Positions 53,627-64,000 of a stretch of DNA of 64,000 nucleotides are shown piece by piece. The notes below the pieces were generated by a model. The model had not been told where the DNA came from, did no database searches, and was given only the letters and a program-made list of their open reading frames with translations. Made by a program: the position numbers and the translations under genes. The stretch covers positions 40,115,430 to 40,179,429 of the forward strand of contig NC_087065.1 in NCBI RefSeq assembly GCF_963678635.1. Reading direction: 5' to 3'. The DNA is from Symsagittifera roscoffensis (Eukaryota; Xenacoelomorpha; Acoela; Convolutidae). Within the stretch, counting starts at the first letter, position 1. The number at the start of each line of letters is the position of its first letter.

Positions 53627-54520
53627 TGTAACACTCGCCCGGAAGTACATATCGACGGAAAATGAAGCTAGCTATAAAACGACTGGTCAGCGTCTAAACA
53701 AAGCTCTACATGCTTTTCACCGTCTCTACCAAAGCCAGTTATTTTGGTGGTCTTTTCAACATCGGGTCGACAAAAACATTACTGTTCTCAAGCTTCGACC
53801 ATAACGCTCAAATTAACTTACTTACATGCAAAATTAGTGAGCTCATGGCTGGGTCTCAGTATCCCCAGACCACGAGGTCACTCCTTAAAACAGGGCTACT
53901 ACTATTCCTTGTATTACTGCTGTTTTTCTTCAGTAGATGTAAAATCATCATCTCCATCGAAGATGGATCAACCCTTTCCCTCAACTCCTAGCTTCTCATA
54001 ATCAGAAAATGAATCGAGATGTTATTTAAATTCAATTCAGGGCATGACCAGGAAGCTAAAATTTAGTCTGAAATAGTTTGAGTTCAGACCTCTCAAGACC
54101 CCTCCGGATTCCTGAATCCAGGGAAATAACACCCTTATTTCCTCTCCGGAAGGCTGAATTCACGGTTCCACCACCCTTCACCGTTGGCGTGAATGGCTCT
54201 CTAACGATTGTAGCGACACAATCGTTACAATTTTGAGCGGTCTGTCGTATTTTTCTATTTCCCGTCGTATCTTCTCTCGCAACTATCGTTGTTGTTGTGT
54301 TTCTTTTTTGGTTTATTTTTAAAAATGGCCGTTTCGACGTTGGTCGGAATTATGAAGTCATCATTCGAAAATTTAAAAATTTAAAATACCAGAATATTCT
54401 GACCTTCACAGTTCGTCTAAACGTTCGCATAACGTCGCTAATCTACTAAAACTGCAAATTCTCAGGGTCAGCGGCCATCAATTTTAATTTGCACTTTTGT
54501 CCATTTTAGTCTAATGTCAA
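53627..54520 (-). mobile_element. LTR copy 1 of the array
   Basis: A minus-orientation LTR starting TGTAACACTCGCCC (plus strand) and ending in the same AATGTCAA/ACTTGAAC junction as 49350/49351. The two junctions are 5,170 bases apart. Confidence 0.85.
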
Positions 54521-54521
54521 A

Positions 54522-54977
54522 CTTGAACATTATTCTAAAAAACTTTTAGCTTCCTGGAGATGTCCTGAATTGAATTAATAACATCTATATTCGTTTTCAG
54601 ATCATGAGAAGCTAGGAGTTGAGGGAAAGGGTTGATCCATCTTCGATGGAGATGATGATTTTTATCCACTGAACAAAAACAATAGTAATATGATAAATGA
54701 GTAGTAGCCCTGTTTTTAGGAGTGACCTCGTGGTCTGGGGATACTGAGACCCAGCCATGAGCTCACTATTTTGCTTATATTTAAGTTGATTAGAGCGATC
54801 TGATCGAAACTGGAAACCATAACGTTTTTTTGTCGACCCGATGTTAGAAAGACCACCAAAAGAACTGGCTTTGGCAGAGACGGTGCAAACCATTTAGAGC
54901 TGTGTTTAGATGCTAGCCAGTCGTTTTAGAACCTAGTTTTTTTTTTCGTCGATATGTACTTCCGGGCGAATTTTACA
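54522..54977 (+). mobile_element. Truncated plus-orientation LTR, second copy
   Basis: Same start and end points as 49352-49808. It lies head-to-head with the LTR at 53627-54520. Confidence 0.8.
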
Positions 54978-55138
54978 GTCTAAAAATAGTCGATTTGTTC
55001 AAATTTCATTTTTATGCACCTGGGAGTGTAAAAATTGAAATAAAAAACCAATTAGACAAATCTTAAAATTGATAAACTAATGAGGGTAAATTTCAATTGA
55101 CAAGTCTCTAGATGCGACAAAATATTCTAAAACTGTTC
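54978..55138. other. Host flank, second copy
   Basis: Same stretch as 49809-49971, with scattered differences. It leads straight into the second truncated gag. Confidence 0.6.
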
Positions 55139-55840
55139 GCCGATGTGTTTGTGGTTTTGCTTATTGTCCTCACTACACCAAATTGGTCCATGGTGCGAGT
55201 CCCTCTGTCTGTGTATGCTTCATTCTCCTGAGTCGAACTATTGAGGCTGACTCGAGATCCAAAGTCAACTCGCTCGTCATCGTCCTCTTCTTCTTCCTGG
55301 GAGTCTCCTTCATTACTTGTACCCGCTTCCATGGTAAATGGAAAGATGTTTCCGAAAATGTTTTTAACTCTTTCTGAAAACGATGCGGACGTTGCCTGTT
55401 TCTCCGCCACGCCTTCCATCATGGTGTTGTCTGTGGGAGATCTTCTAGATGCCACAATTTCAGTAGAGATGTCGGACAGTTCCGACATCTCCTCTCGGTC
55501 CAGTGTCCCAGTGGAAGTGGCAAAATCATGGCCTTCTTCTACCGGAGTAGGTTTACTCGCCAGCCTTCTGTTTCCTCTCCCCTCCGGTCCATGTACTTCC
55601 TGGTTCTCATTCATGGCCTAGTCCGGATGGACCTCCACTTCTAGCCTTACTTTTCGCTCTTCTGAGGACTTTTGACTCCTAGTCTCAACCATTCTGCCTG
55701 AAACCGTCTCCCCTTTGTCGGTCCGGGTTCGTGTGATCCTTTCCACGAAAGGGTCGTTCATTGCTTTTCTCTAATTCTCCCGTAGAAATTTCCTGGAGCT
55801 ATCGCCTAGTTTAGGTATCCTTGACTTGTCTAGAGTTATT
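55139..55840 (-). pseudogene. gag: Truncated gag copy 2 of the array
   Basis: The B-type gag start with its initiator ATG changed (the plus strand reads GAGTTATTTT where other copies have GACTCATTTT). An open stretch of 168 codons (55614-55108) covers the acidic region. It has stops near 55,620 and 55,770, and no downstream gag or pol. Confidence 0.8.
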
Positions 55841-57655
55841 TTCCATTTATCACTTCTAACTGCCTATACACTCAATTCGATTGCTAGTGTCCTTTTAATC
55901 TGACTACTGATAATAATAACGCAACACAATAAGTTCCAAAAGTTTTTATTAAATATTGACCACGAATCCTTGTATGTTATCATAGTACAGCGTGTATACA
56001 ATTTATTCACAATAACCGATTATTAGTTATTAAATGTGAAGCTAGCACAGTATGATAACTTTAGTCTATTTAAACGATAGTTTTCTGACTATCCAATCAA
56101 GCACAATTATTATTGATTTAAAACCAAAATTAACAAAAATGAGAGTATTTTTCAAGAAAAGTCTATGTGTTTTGTACTTTTAGTCAGTCGCAATTCAATA
56201 GTCGAACTTGTTTCTAAAGAAAGAGCTTTCTCTGCTTGGTGCTGCACCAAATAGACAAAACTTGAAGGCAGTATATTTCTCAAGTGGGCGTCTATTGCAC
56301 CCACCGAGCTCTGTGTTACCTATCTGCCTTCGGACTGCCCGAGCTAGACCTACTAAAGTCCTCAGGGCAATCACTTTTCTCAAAAACGTTTGGATTTCAG
56401 TCCACACCAATGAGTTACACACTCTTGTTCAATTTAGACTTAGTGTCGCGAATTTCCGAGTTTAGACCTGTTTTGTTTTGGTTTGGTTTTTTTATTAAAG
56501 GCAAGTTACCATTGCAGTCACTGGTTCCCAGCCTATCTCTTAATAACCTAATACCTTTAACTACTTTCTTTTCTGTCGTCTTCTTAAGTCTTGACAACAC
56601 AATATCCTTCCGGATTGAGAAAAATAGGAGCCCTCCGGATTGGCAAAAACAGGACCCCTCCGGATTGGCAAAATGGGACCCCTCCGGATTGGTAAAATAG
56701 GACTCCTCCGGATTGGCAAAATTGGGACCCCTACGGATTGGCAAAAATAGGACCCCTCCGGATTGGCAAAATTAGACCCCTTCGGATTGGCAAAATTGGG
56801 ACCCCTTCGAATTGGCAAAATTGGGGACCCCCCCGGGTTTGTAAAAATAGCCTCTCGGGAACATTTTTTAAATTTTCACCTGAAACCCTTCCGGATACGT
56901 TCTCCGATGCTATTATGCTGTCTGAACTAACTAGGAAGAGTGTGTCGTCTTTCCTTAGACGCTTCCGGATTGAAGTTTAGCCTCTTATTTGACAATTCAC
57001 CCTAACGGTGAATGGTCTCATCACTAGGCTAGTTTCGACTTGACTGTGGTTTTCTGGTCCCCTTAGCCTTCCCTTTTTGTCTAGAACAGCGTAAAATTGC
57101 CTTATTCAACCGTTACTACCCTTTTTAGGGGTGTAAGGGCTTTGCAAAAATTTTTTGTAAAATATGAAGGGCCTTGCCTTCCCGAATTGGTGAATTTGCT
57201 AAAAACAATCCTAAAAATTTTTCACGCATATTTTTTGAATAATTGATGTTTTTATGAGTAAGCTCACCCATTTTCTGATCTAATGGTACCAAGATCAACT
57301 GGATTTGTCCAGTAGTTCCAAACTTGTTAACCAAAACGTCTTTTTTCTAAAATCAAAAAATTTTCTCTCCTATAGGTTTCACCTAACTTTTTTCGCAATT
57401 CTGTTCTATTCGACCTAAAAATTATTGATCCGAGCTCAAAAGGCCTATACTCTTCTAGTTTGATGCAGACAATCCGCTCTAAAACGCTCCAGTTTAAAAA
57501 ATATGCCAAAAGCTATGCTATTGGGACCCCTCCGGATTGATGAACCCACTAGATCAAACACGGTAAAATCGATATCTCTGTAACCCGGAAGGTTATCGGC
57601 AAACGGGTTTTAAAACCTGTCGACTCATTATTGGATGTTGTCCGAACAACATTTT
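55841..57655 (-). mobile_element. Leader copy 2 of the array, truncated
   Basis: It follows the B leader from the gag start through the folded domain and minisatellite. It breaks off after GTTGTCCGAACAAC (near 57,650), where the sequence changes into a CNOT11 exon fragment. Confidence 0.8.
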
Positions 57656-57915
57656 TTGTTCGATTCACCTGCTTCGTCTGTTCTTCATGAAATGCTACGG
57701 AAAACTCCCAAGATACTTGTGCATGAGTTTGAATCTCTATCCAGTCAAGCAATATTGGATACAACTTCTTTTCTGAGTGCTGTCGGTACAAAAATTATCA
57801 GTTGCTTTTGTTTTTTTGTTATTTTTGTCAGAAAAGTTTTTCAATATTTCCCTCTACAATATTCTCTTATACGATGTGGGAAAGAACTATGGTCCAAGAT
57901 GTTTTCTGCACCTGG
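57656..57915 (+). pseudogene. CNOT11: CNOT11 exon fragment and following intron, duplicated
   Basis: About 260 bases match 62255-62495. The open part encodes S-P-A-S-S-V-L-H-E-M-L-R-K-T-P-K-I-L-V and about 25 more residues up to a GT-type donor (GTCGGTACAAAA), after which it is AT-rich. The frame here is intact where the right-hand copy has lost one base. The fragment lacks the rest of the exon and is fused on both sides to retroelement sequence. Confidence 0.6.
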
Positions 57916-58844
57916 ACTTTTCGCTACGTTCATTGGTTCTAGATAACCTCGTGAAGAAGTGGCGGTGTCACCCTGTCGATCCCAGGTAGCTTGGTGCTGG
58001 TCGAGACTCCGGCTTTGATTCTCTGCCTCGGCGTCTTCTCATTATCCGCCTCTGGATCCGCCGGTGCGTTGCTTAGCCCTGCGTTTCTATTCTCCTCAGT
58101 TCGCATTTCCGAATTCGTCATACTCACAAATTCCCCTATCTGGCCTGATGTGTTTGTGGTTTGGCTTATTGTCCTCACTACACCAATTTGGTCCATGGTG
58201 CCAGTCCCTCTGTCTGTGGATGCTTCATTCTCCTTAGTCGAACTATTGAGGCTGACTCGAGATCCAAGGTCAACTCGCTCGTCTTCGTTCTCTTCTTCTT
58301 CCTGGGATTCTCCGTCATCACCTGTACCCGCTCCCATGGTAAATGGAAAGATGTTTCCGAAAGTGTTTTTAACTCTTTCTGAAAACGTTGAGGACGTTGC
58401 CTGTTTCTCCGCCACGCCTGCCATCATGGTGTTGTCTGTGGGAGATCTTCTAGATGCCACAATTTCAGTAGAGATGTCGGACAGTTCCGACATCTCCTCG
58501 CGGTCCAGTTTCCCAGTGGAAGTGGCAAAATCATGGCCTTCTTCTACCGGAGTAGATTTACTCGCCAGCTTTCTGTTTCCTCTCCCCTCCGATCCATGTA
58601 TTTCCTGGTTCTCATCCATGGCCTGGTCCGGATGGACCTCGACTTCTAGCCTTGCTTTTCGCTCTTCTGAGGACTTTTGACTCCTAGTCTCAACCATTCT
58701 GCCTGAAACCGTCTCCCCTTTGTCGGTACGGGTTCGTGTGATCCTTTCCACAAAAGGGTCGCTCATTGATTTTCTCTGTTTCTCCGGTATAAATTTCCTG
58801 GAGCTATCGCCTAGTTTAGGTATACTTGACTTGTCTAGACTCAT
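57916..58844 (-). pseudogene. gag: Truncated gag copy 3 of the array, open frame
   Basis: A 301-aa open frame from M-S-L-D-K-S at 58844. It is the only uninterrupted version of the gag N-terminal half in the B-like copies. An 830-base deletion then joins it to a short downstream gag piece (57,916-57,955) also found at about 43,695-43,740 in B. No capsid follows. A truncated product is possible but unlikely to function in assembly. Confidence 0.75.
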
Positions 58845-61099
58845 TTTTGATTTATCACTCCTAACTGCCTATACACTCAATTCGATTGCTAGTGTCCTTT
58901 TAATCTGACTACTGATAAAAATAACGCAACAAAATAAGTTCCAAAAGTTTCTATTAAATAGTGACCACGAATCCTTGTATGTTATCACAGTACAGCGTGT
59001 ATAAAAGTTATTCACAATAATCGATTATTAGTTATTAAATGTGAAGCTAGCACAGTATGATGACTTCAGCCTATTTAAACGATAGTTTTCTGACTATCCA
59101 ATCAAGCACAAATATTATTGATTTAAAACCAAAAATAACAAAAATGAGAGTATTTTTTATGAAAAGTCTATGTGTTTTGTACTTTTAGTCAGTCGCAATT
59201 CAATAGTCGAACTTGTTTCTAAAGAAAGAGCTTTCCCTGCTTGGTGCTGCACCAAATAGACAAAACTTGAAGGCAGTATATTTCTCAAGTGGGCGTCTAT
59301 TGCACCCACCGAGCTCTGTGTTACCTATCTGCCTTCGGACTGCCCGAGCTAGAACTACTAAAATCCTCAGGGCAATCATTTTTCTCAAAAACGTTTGGAT
59401 TTCAATCCACACCAATGAGTTACACACTCCTGTTCAATTTAGACTTAGTGTCGCGAATATCCGAGTTTAGACCTGTTTTGTTTTGGTTTGGTTTTTTATT
59501 AAAGGCAAGTTACCAGTGCAGTCACTGGTTCCCAGCCTATCTCTTAATAACTTAATACCTTTAACTACTTTCTTTTCTGTTGTCTTCTTAAGTCTTGACA
59601 AAACAATACTCTTCCGGATTGAGAAAAATAGGAGCCCTCCGGATTGGGAAAATTGGGACCCCTACGGATTGGCAATAATAGGACCCCTCCGGATTGGCAA
59701 AATTAGACCCCTCCGGATTGGCAAAATTGGGACCCCTCCGGATTGGCAAAATTGGGGACCCCTCTGGGTTTGTAAAAATATCCTCTCGGGAACTTATTCA
59801 ACAGTTACTACCCTTTGGTAGGGGTGTAAGGGCTTTGCAAAAAACTTTTGTAAAACGTGAAGGGTCTGCCTTCCCGAATTGGTGAATTTGCTAAAAACAA
59901 TCCTAAAAACTTTTTACGCATATTTTTAAAATAATTGATGTTTCTATGAGTAAGCTCACCTTTTTTTTGATCTAATGGTACCAAGATCAACTGGATTTGT
60001 CCAGTAGTTCCAAAGTTGTTAACCAAAACGTCTTTTTTCTAAAATCAAAAAATTTTCTCTCCTATAGGTTCCGCCTAATTTTTTTCGCAATTCTGTTCTA
60101 TTTGACCTAAAAATTATTGATCCGAGCTCAAAAAGGTTATACTTTTCTAGTTTGATGCAAAAAATCCGCTCTAGTTTAAAAAATTTGCCAAAAGCTATGC
60201 TATTTCGACCCCGCCGGATTGATGAATCCACTAGATCAAATACGGTAAAATCGATATCTCTGTAACCCGGAAGGTTATCGGCATCCGGGTTTTAAAACCT
60301 GTCGACTCATTAGTGGACGTTGTCCGAACAACAATTTTTACTGTCCTAACTTAAAATTTTCAAAAAAATTTCCTGTTTCTTAGTGTTTCGTTTGTTTCAA
60401 AATCACTACTGTTTCGGTTTTTGGTACCCAAATAGTTCCAACCACTTCTGAAGTAAAATCAACCGGTTCTGCCTATTATACTAGTACAGTTACGATAATA
60501 ATAGGCTAGTAAGTCTTCACAAAAAAATACCCCTCCGGGTTGAGAAAAATAGGAGCCCTCCGGATTGGCAAAAACAGGACCCCTCCGGATTGGCAAAACG
60601 GGACCCCTCCGGATTGGTAAAAACAGGACCCCTCCGGATTGGCAAAAAAAGGACCCCTCCGGATTGGCAAAATTGGGACCCCTACGGATTGGCAAAAATA
60701 GGACCCCTCCGGATTGGCAAAATTAGACCCCTCCGGATTGGCAAAATTGGGACCCCTCCGGATTGGCAAAATTGGGGACCCCTCCGGGTTTTTAAAATTA
60801 GCCTCTAGGGGATTTTTTTAAATTTTCACCCGAAACCCTTCCAGATACGTTCTCCGATGCCATTATGCTGTCTGAACTAACTAAGAAGAGTGTGTCCTCT
60901 TTCCTTAAACCCTTCCGGATTGAAGTTAAGCCTCTTATTTGACAATTCACCCTAACGGTGAATGGTCTTATCACTAGGCTAGTTTCGACTTGACTATGGT
61001 TTTCTGGTCCCCTTAGCCTTCTCTTTTCGTCTAGAACAGCGTAAAATTGCCTTATTCAACCGTTACTACCCTTTGGTAGGGGTGTAAGGGCTTTGCAAA
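58845..61099 (-). mobile_element. Leader copy 3 of the array, rearranged
   Basis: The leader from the gag start with the folded domain (59270-59376), a short minisatellite (59612-59778) and AT-rich DNA to about 60,490. A second, longer minisatellite block (60528-60795) and the sequence after it repeat the same leader segment. The block ends at 61,099, where it joins a plus-orientation LTR fragment. Confidence 0.75.
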
Positions 61100-61553
61100 A
61101 AACATTATTCTAAAAAACTTTTAGCTTCCTGGAGATGTCTTGAATTGAATTAATAACATCTATATTCGTTTTCAGATCATGAGAAGCTAGGAGTTGAGGG
61201 AAAGGGTTGATCCATCTTCGATGAAGATGATGATTTTTATCTACTGAACAAAAACAATAGTAATATGATAAATAAGTAGTAGCCCTGTTTTTAGGAGTGA
61301 CCTCGTGGTCTGGGGATACTGAGACCCAGCCATGAGCTCATTATTTTGCAGATATTTAAGTTGATTAGAGCGTTCTGATTGAAACCGGAAACAGTAACTT
61401 TTTTTTTGTCGACTCGATGTTAGAAAGACCACCAAAAGAACTGGCTTTGGCAGAGATGGTGCAAACCATTTAGAGCTGTGTTTAGATGCTAGCCAGTCGT
61501 TTTAAAACCTAGTTTTATTTTCCGTCGATATGTACTTCCGGGCGAATGTTACA
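61100..61553 (+). mobile_element. Truncated plus-orientation LTR next to CNOT11
   Basis: The same LTR segment as 49352-49808, ending GGGCGAATGTTACA. The DNA after it continues into the CNOT11 region, so this is the likely original insertion site from which the other two fragment-plus-flank copies derive. Confidence 0.8.
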
Positions 61554-61900
61554 GTCTATAAATAGCCGATTTGTTCAAATTTCATTTTTATGCACCTGGG
61601 AGTGTAAAAATTTAAATAAAAAACCAATTAGACAATTCTTAAAATTGATAAACTATTGAGGGTAGATTTCAATTGACAAGTCTCTAGATGCGACAAATTA
61701 TTCTAAAAGTGTTCGCCGATGCATTTTTATATCGTTGGCAAGGCCCTGTATTAGCTGTGTACGGACTGTCGTAATACAGAAGGGCACCTTTAATTGACCT
61801 TTTCTTTTGATAAGCTTCGACCTGCTATTTGTTTCACACTTCTATGAAAAAAGGTTTTTATGCTGCAAACGTAATCATTCTTTTAATTTCAAGATATTTG
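61554..61900. other. Host DNA upstream of the CNOT11 exon
   Basis: The first 160 bases are also present at 49809 and 54978. The rest, from about 61,715, is unique in this window. There is no gene. TTGTTATGGTCTTTAG just after it could be a splice acceptor ending at 61915. Confidence 0.55.
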
Positions 61901-61902
61901 TT

Positions 61903-62350
61903 ATGGTCTTTAGTTCATCTACGCAAGAAAATGGATGCGCTAAAGTAGCAGTTGCCCTCTGTGAAAACAGTCTTGATAATATTTCGGCTACGTTAAATCA
62001 CTACGTATCGGATGCTGATACGTATCAAGTTGCACAGACAATCGATTTCATGTTGAGGCATCCTGATATGCTTCCAACCAAGCATCAGAAAGCTACCGCG
62101 TTGTTTCTGATGTACGAGTTGTTCAAGTCTGAACCCCTTTATTTCAGTCCATTCGCCCATGTTTTCGTGGAGATGCTGAATAACCAGAGCCCCATGTCTT
62201 TGCGAATTTTCTGCAGCCATCTCGCGAATGTGCACGGTGACCTTGGTGGTTCACCAGCTTCGTCTGTATTCATTAAATGCTACGGAAAACTCCCAAGATA
62301 CTTGTGCGTGAGTTTGAATCTCTATCCAGTCAAGCAATATTGGATACAAC
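61903..62350 (+). CDS. CNOT11: CNOT11 N-terminal exon (CCR4-NOT complex subunit 11), partial
   Basis: The frame encodes a segment matching the conserved N-terminal domain of animal CNOT11: L-x-x-I-S-A-T-L-N-H-Y, D-A-D-T-Y-Q-V, then H-P-D-M-L-P-T and A-L-F-L-M-Y-E-L-F-K-S-E-P, corresponding to the human P-D-L-L-P and L-W-E-M-Y-R-T-E-P region. CNOT11 joins CNOT10 in the CCR4-NOT deadenylase complex. The exon may start at ATG 61903 or at the acceptor ending 61915. Near 62266-62275 it has lost one base relative to the copy at 57,680, so its last 25 codons are out of frame. The donor may be GTCGGTACG at 62348. The rest of the gene is not in the window. Confidence 0.8.
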
Positions 62351-62495
62351 TTCTTTTCTGAGTGCTGTCGGTACGAAAATTATCAGTTGCTTTTGTTTTT
62401 TCGTTATTTTTGTCAGAAAAGTTTTTCAATATTTCCCTCTACAATATTCTCTTATACGATGTGGGAAAGAACTATGGTCTAAGATGTTTTCTGCA
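62351..62495 (+). other. CNOT11 intron start (duplicated)
   Basis: AT-rich DNA following the possible donor, nearly identical to 57,780-57,915. It ends abruptly at a gag fragment (GGACTTTTCGCTACGTTC). Confidence 0.5.
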
Positions 62496-63428
62496 CCTGG
62501 ACTTTTCGCTACGTTCATTGGTTCTAGATAACCTCGTGAAGAAGTGGCGGTGTCACCCTGTCGATCCCAGGTAGCTTGGTGCTGGTCGAGACTCGAGCTT
62601 TGATTCTCTGCCTCGGCGTCTTCTCATTATCCGCCTCTGGATCCGCCGGTGCGTTACTTAGCCCTGCGTTTCTATTCTCCTCAGTTTGCATTTCCGAATT
62701 CGTCATGCTCACAAATTCCCCTATCTGGCCTGATGTGTTTGTGGTTTGGCTTATTGTCCTCACTACACCAATTTGGTCCATGGTGCCAGTCCCTCTGTCT
62801 GTGTATGCTTCATTCTCCTGAGTCGAACTATTGAGGCTGACTCGAGATCCAAAGTCAATTCGCTCGTCATCGTTCTCTTCTTCTTTCTGGGATTCTCCTT
62901 CATCACCTGTACCCGCTCCCATGGTAAATGGAAAAAGTTTCCGAAAGTGTTTTTAACTCTTTCTGAAAACGATGAGGACGTTGCCTGTTTCTCCGCCACG
63001 CCTGCCATCATGGTGTTGTCTGTGGGAGATCTTCTAGTTGCCACAAATTTAGTAGAGATGTCGGACAGTTCCGACATCTCCTCTCGGTCCAGTATCCCAG
63101 TGGAAGTAGCAAAATCTCGGCCTTGTTCTACCGGAGTAGGTTTACTCGCCAGCCTTCTGTTTCCTCTCCCCTCCGATCCATGTATTTCCTGGTTCTCATC
63201 CATGGCCTGGTCCGGATGGACCTCCACTTCTAGCCTTGCGTTTCGCTCTTCTGAGGACTTTTGACTCCTAGTCTCAACCATTCTGCCTGAAACCGTCTCC
63301 CCTTTGTCGGTCCGGGTTCGTGTGATCCTTTCCACAAAAGGGTCGTTCATTACTTTTCTCTGTTTCTCCGGTATAAATTTCCTGGAGCTATCGCCTAGTT
63401 TAGGTATCCTTGACTTGTCTAGACTCAC
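62496..63428 (-). pseudogene. gag: Truncated gag copy 4 of the array
   Basis: Two minus-strand segments (63428-62763 and 62922-62524) cover the gag N-terminal half and are joined by a frameshift near 62,930. The same 830-base deletion and CNOT11 junction as in copy 3 (57,916) are present. Copies 3 and 4 are therefore products of one duplication of about 4.6 kb. Confidence 0.8.
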
Positions 63429-64000
63429 TTTTGATTTATCAATTCTTACTGCCTATACACTCAATTCGATTGCTAGTGTCCTTTTAATCTGACTACTGAT
63501 AATATTAACGCAACACAATAAATTCCAAAATTTTCTATTAAATAGTGACCACGAAACCTTGTATGTTATCACAGTACAGCGTTTATACAATTTATTCACA
63601 ATAATCGATTATTATTTATTAAATGTGAAGCTAGCGCAGTATGATGACTTCAGTCTATTCAAAAGATATTTTTCTGACTATCTAATCAAGCACAAATATT
63701 ATTCATTTAAAACAAAAAATAACAAAAATGAGAGTATTTCCTATGAAAAATCTATGTGTTTTGCACTTTTAGTCAGTCGCAATTCAGTAGTCGAACTTGT
63801 TTCTAAAGAAAGAGCTTTCCCTGCTTGGTGCCGCATTAAGTAGACAAAACTGAAGGCAGTACTTTTCTCAAGTGGGCGTCTATTGCACCCACCGAGTCCT
63901 GTGTTACCAATCTGCCTTCGGACTGCCCGAGCTAGACCTACTAAAATCCTCAGGGCAATCATTTTTCTCAAAAACGTTTGGATTTCAATCCACACCAATG
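63429..64000 (-). mobile_element. Leader copy 4 of the array (continues past the window)
   Basis: The leader from the gag start through the folded domain at 63852-63958. The window ends inside it, so the array extends further right. Confidence 0.8.

Noticed and set aside
62380-62520. A following CNOT11 exon after the possible intron at 62,350.
   Set aside because: Short open frames can be read (one has E-K-F-F and D-V-G, as in CNOT11), but the match is too weak and the region is cut off by gag sequence.

Overview
This is animal (metazoan) nuclear DNA, not bacterial. At its left end is the last exon of an immunoglobulin-domain membrane protein, preceded by a splice acceptor and followed by an AATAAA signal. 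Near its right end is an exon of the CCR4-NOT subunit CNOT11. Almost everything between is one family of very large Ty3/gypsy-like LTR retrotransposons. The species cannot be fixed from the sequence. A protostome, perhaps an arthropod or other ecdysozoan, is only a guess.

Layout. 1-1550: Ig-domain gene. 2317-2516: assembly gap. 2517-3540: degenerate AT-rich tandem repeat. 3541-4059: scraps of LTR junctions. 4060-49350: a decayed minus-strand element (element B, about 21.7 kb of its own DNA). Its last gene was split by a younger plus-strand element (element A, 6468-30071, 23.6 kb). A has two 883-bp LTRs that differ at about 10 positions by eye, and an AAT target duplication. 49352-64000: an array of truncated copies of B (LTR, leader, gag start), with inverted LTR fragments and duplicated pieces of host DNA, including part of CNOT11.

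Element A is the centre of interest. After a 3.1-kb untranslated leader it has gag (N-terminal coiled coil, capsid, two CCHC knuckles), protease, and a 1516-aa polymerase (RT, RNase H, a 480-aa linker, D,D35E integrase, GPF/Y). It then carries about 9.7 kb of closely packed intronless accessory reading frames, more DNA than gag-pol itself. One encodes an SGNH/GDSL-type hydrolase. The next (865 aa) starts with what looks like a degenerate SGNH fold and runs in the same frame as a final 1001-aa protein of unknown function. Element B has the same genes in the same order, so the accessory set belongs to the family and is not a one-off capture. No env gene is visible.

The leaders of A and B share a folded RNA domain whose stems are kept although their sequences differ, and many copies of a CCCTCC(G) motif. 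The motif just before the 3' LTR, TGTCCGGnGAGT, recurs inside the coding region in more than one reading frame. Both elements carry inactivating changes. A has few (two in-frame stops and several small indels or duplications). B has many, including loss of the protease active site and part of RT.
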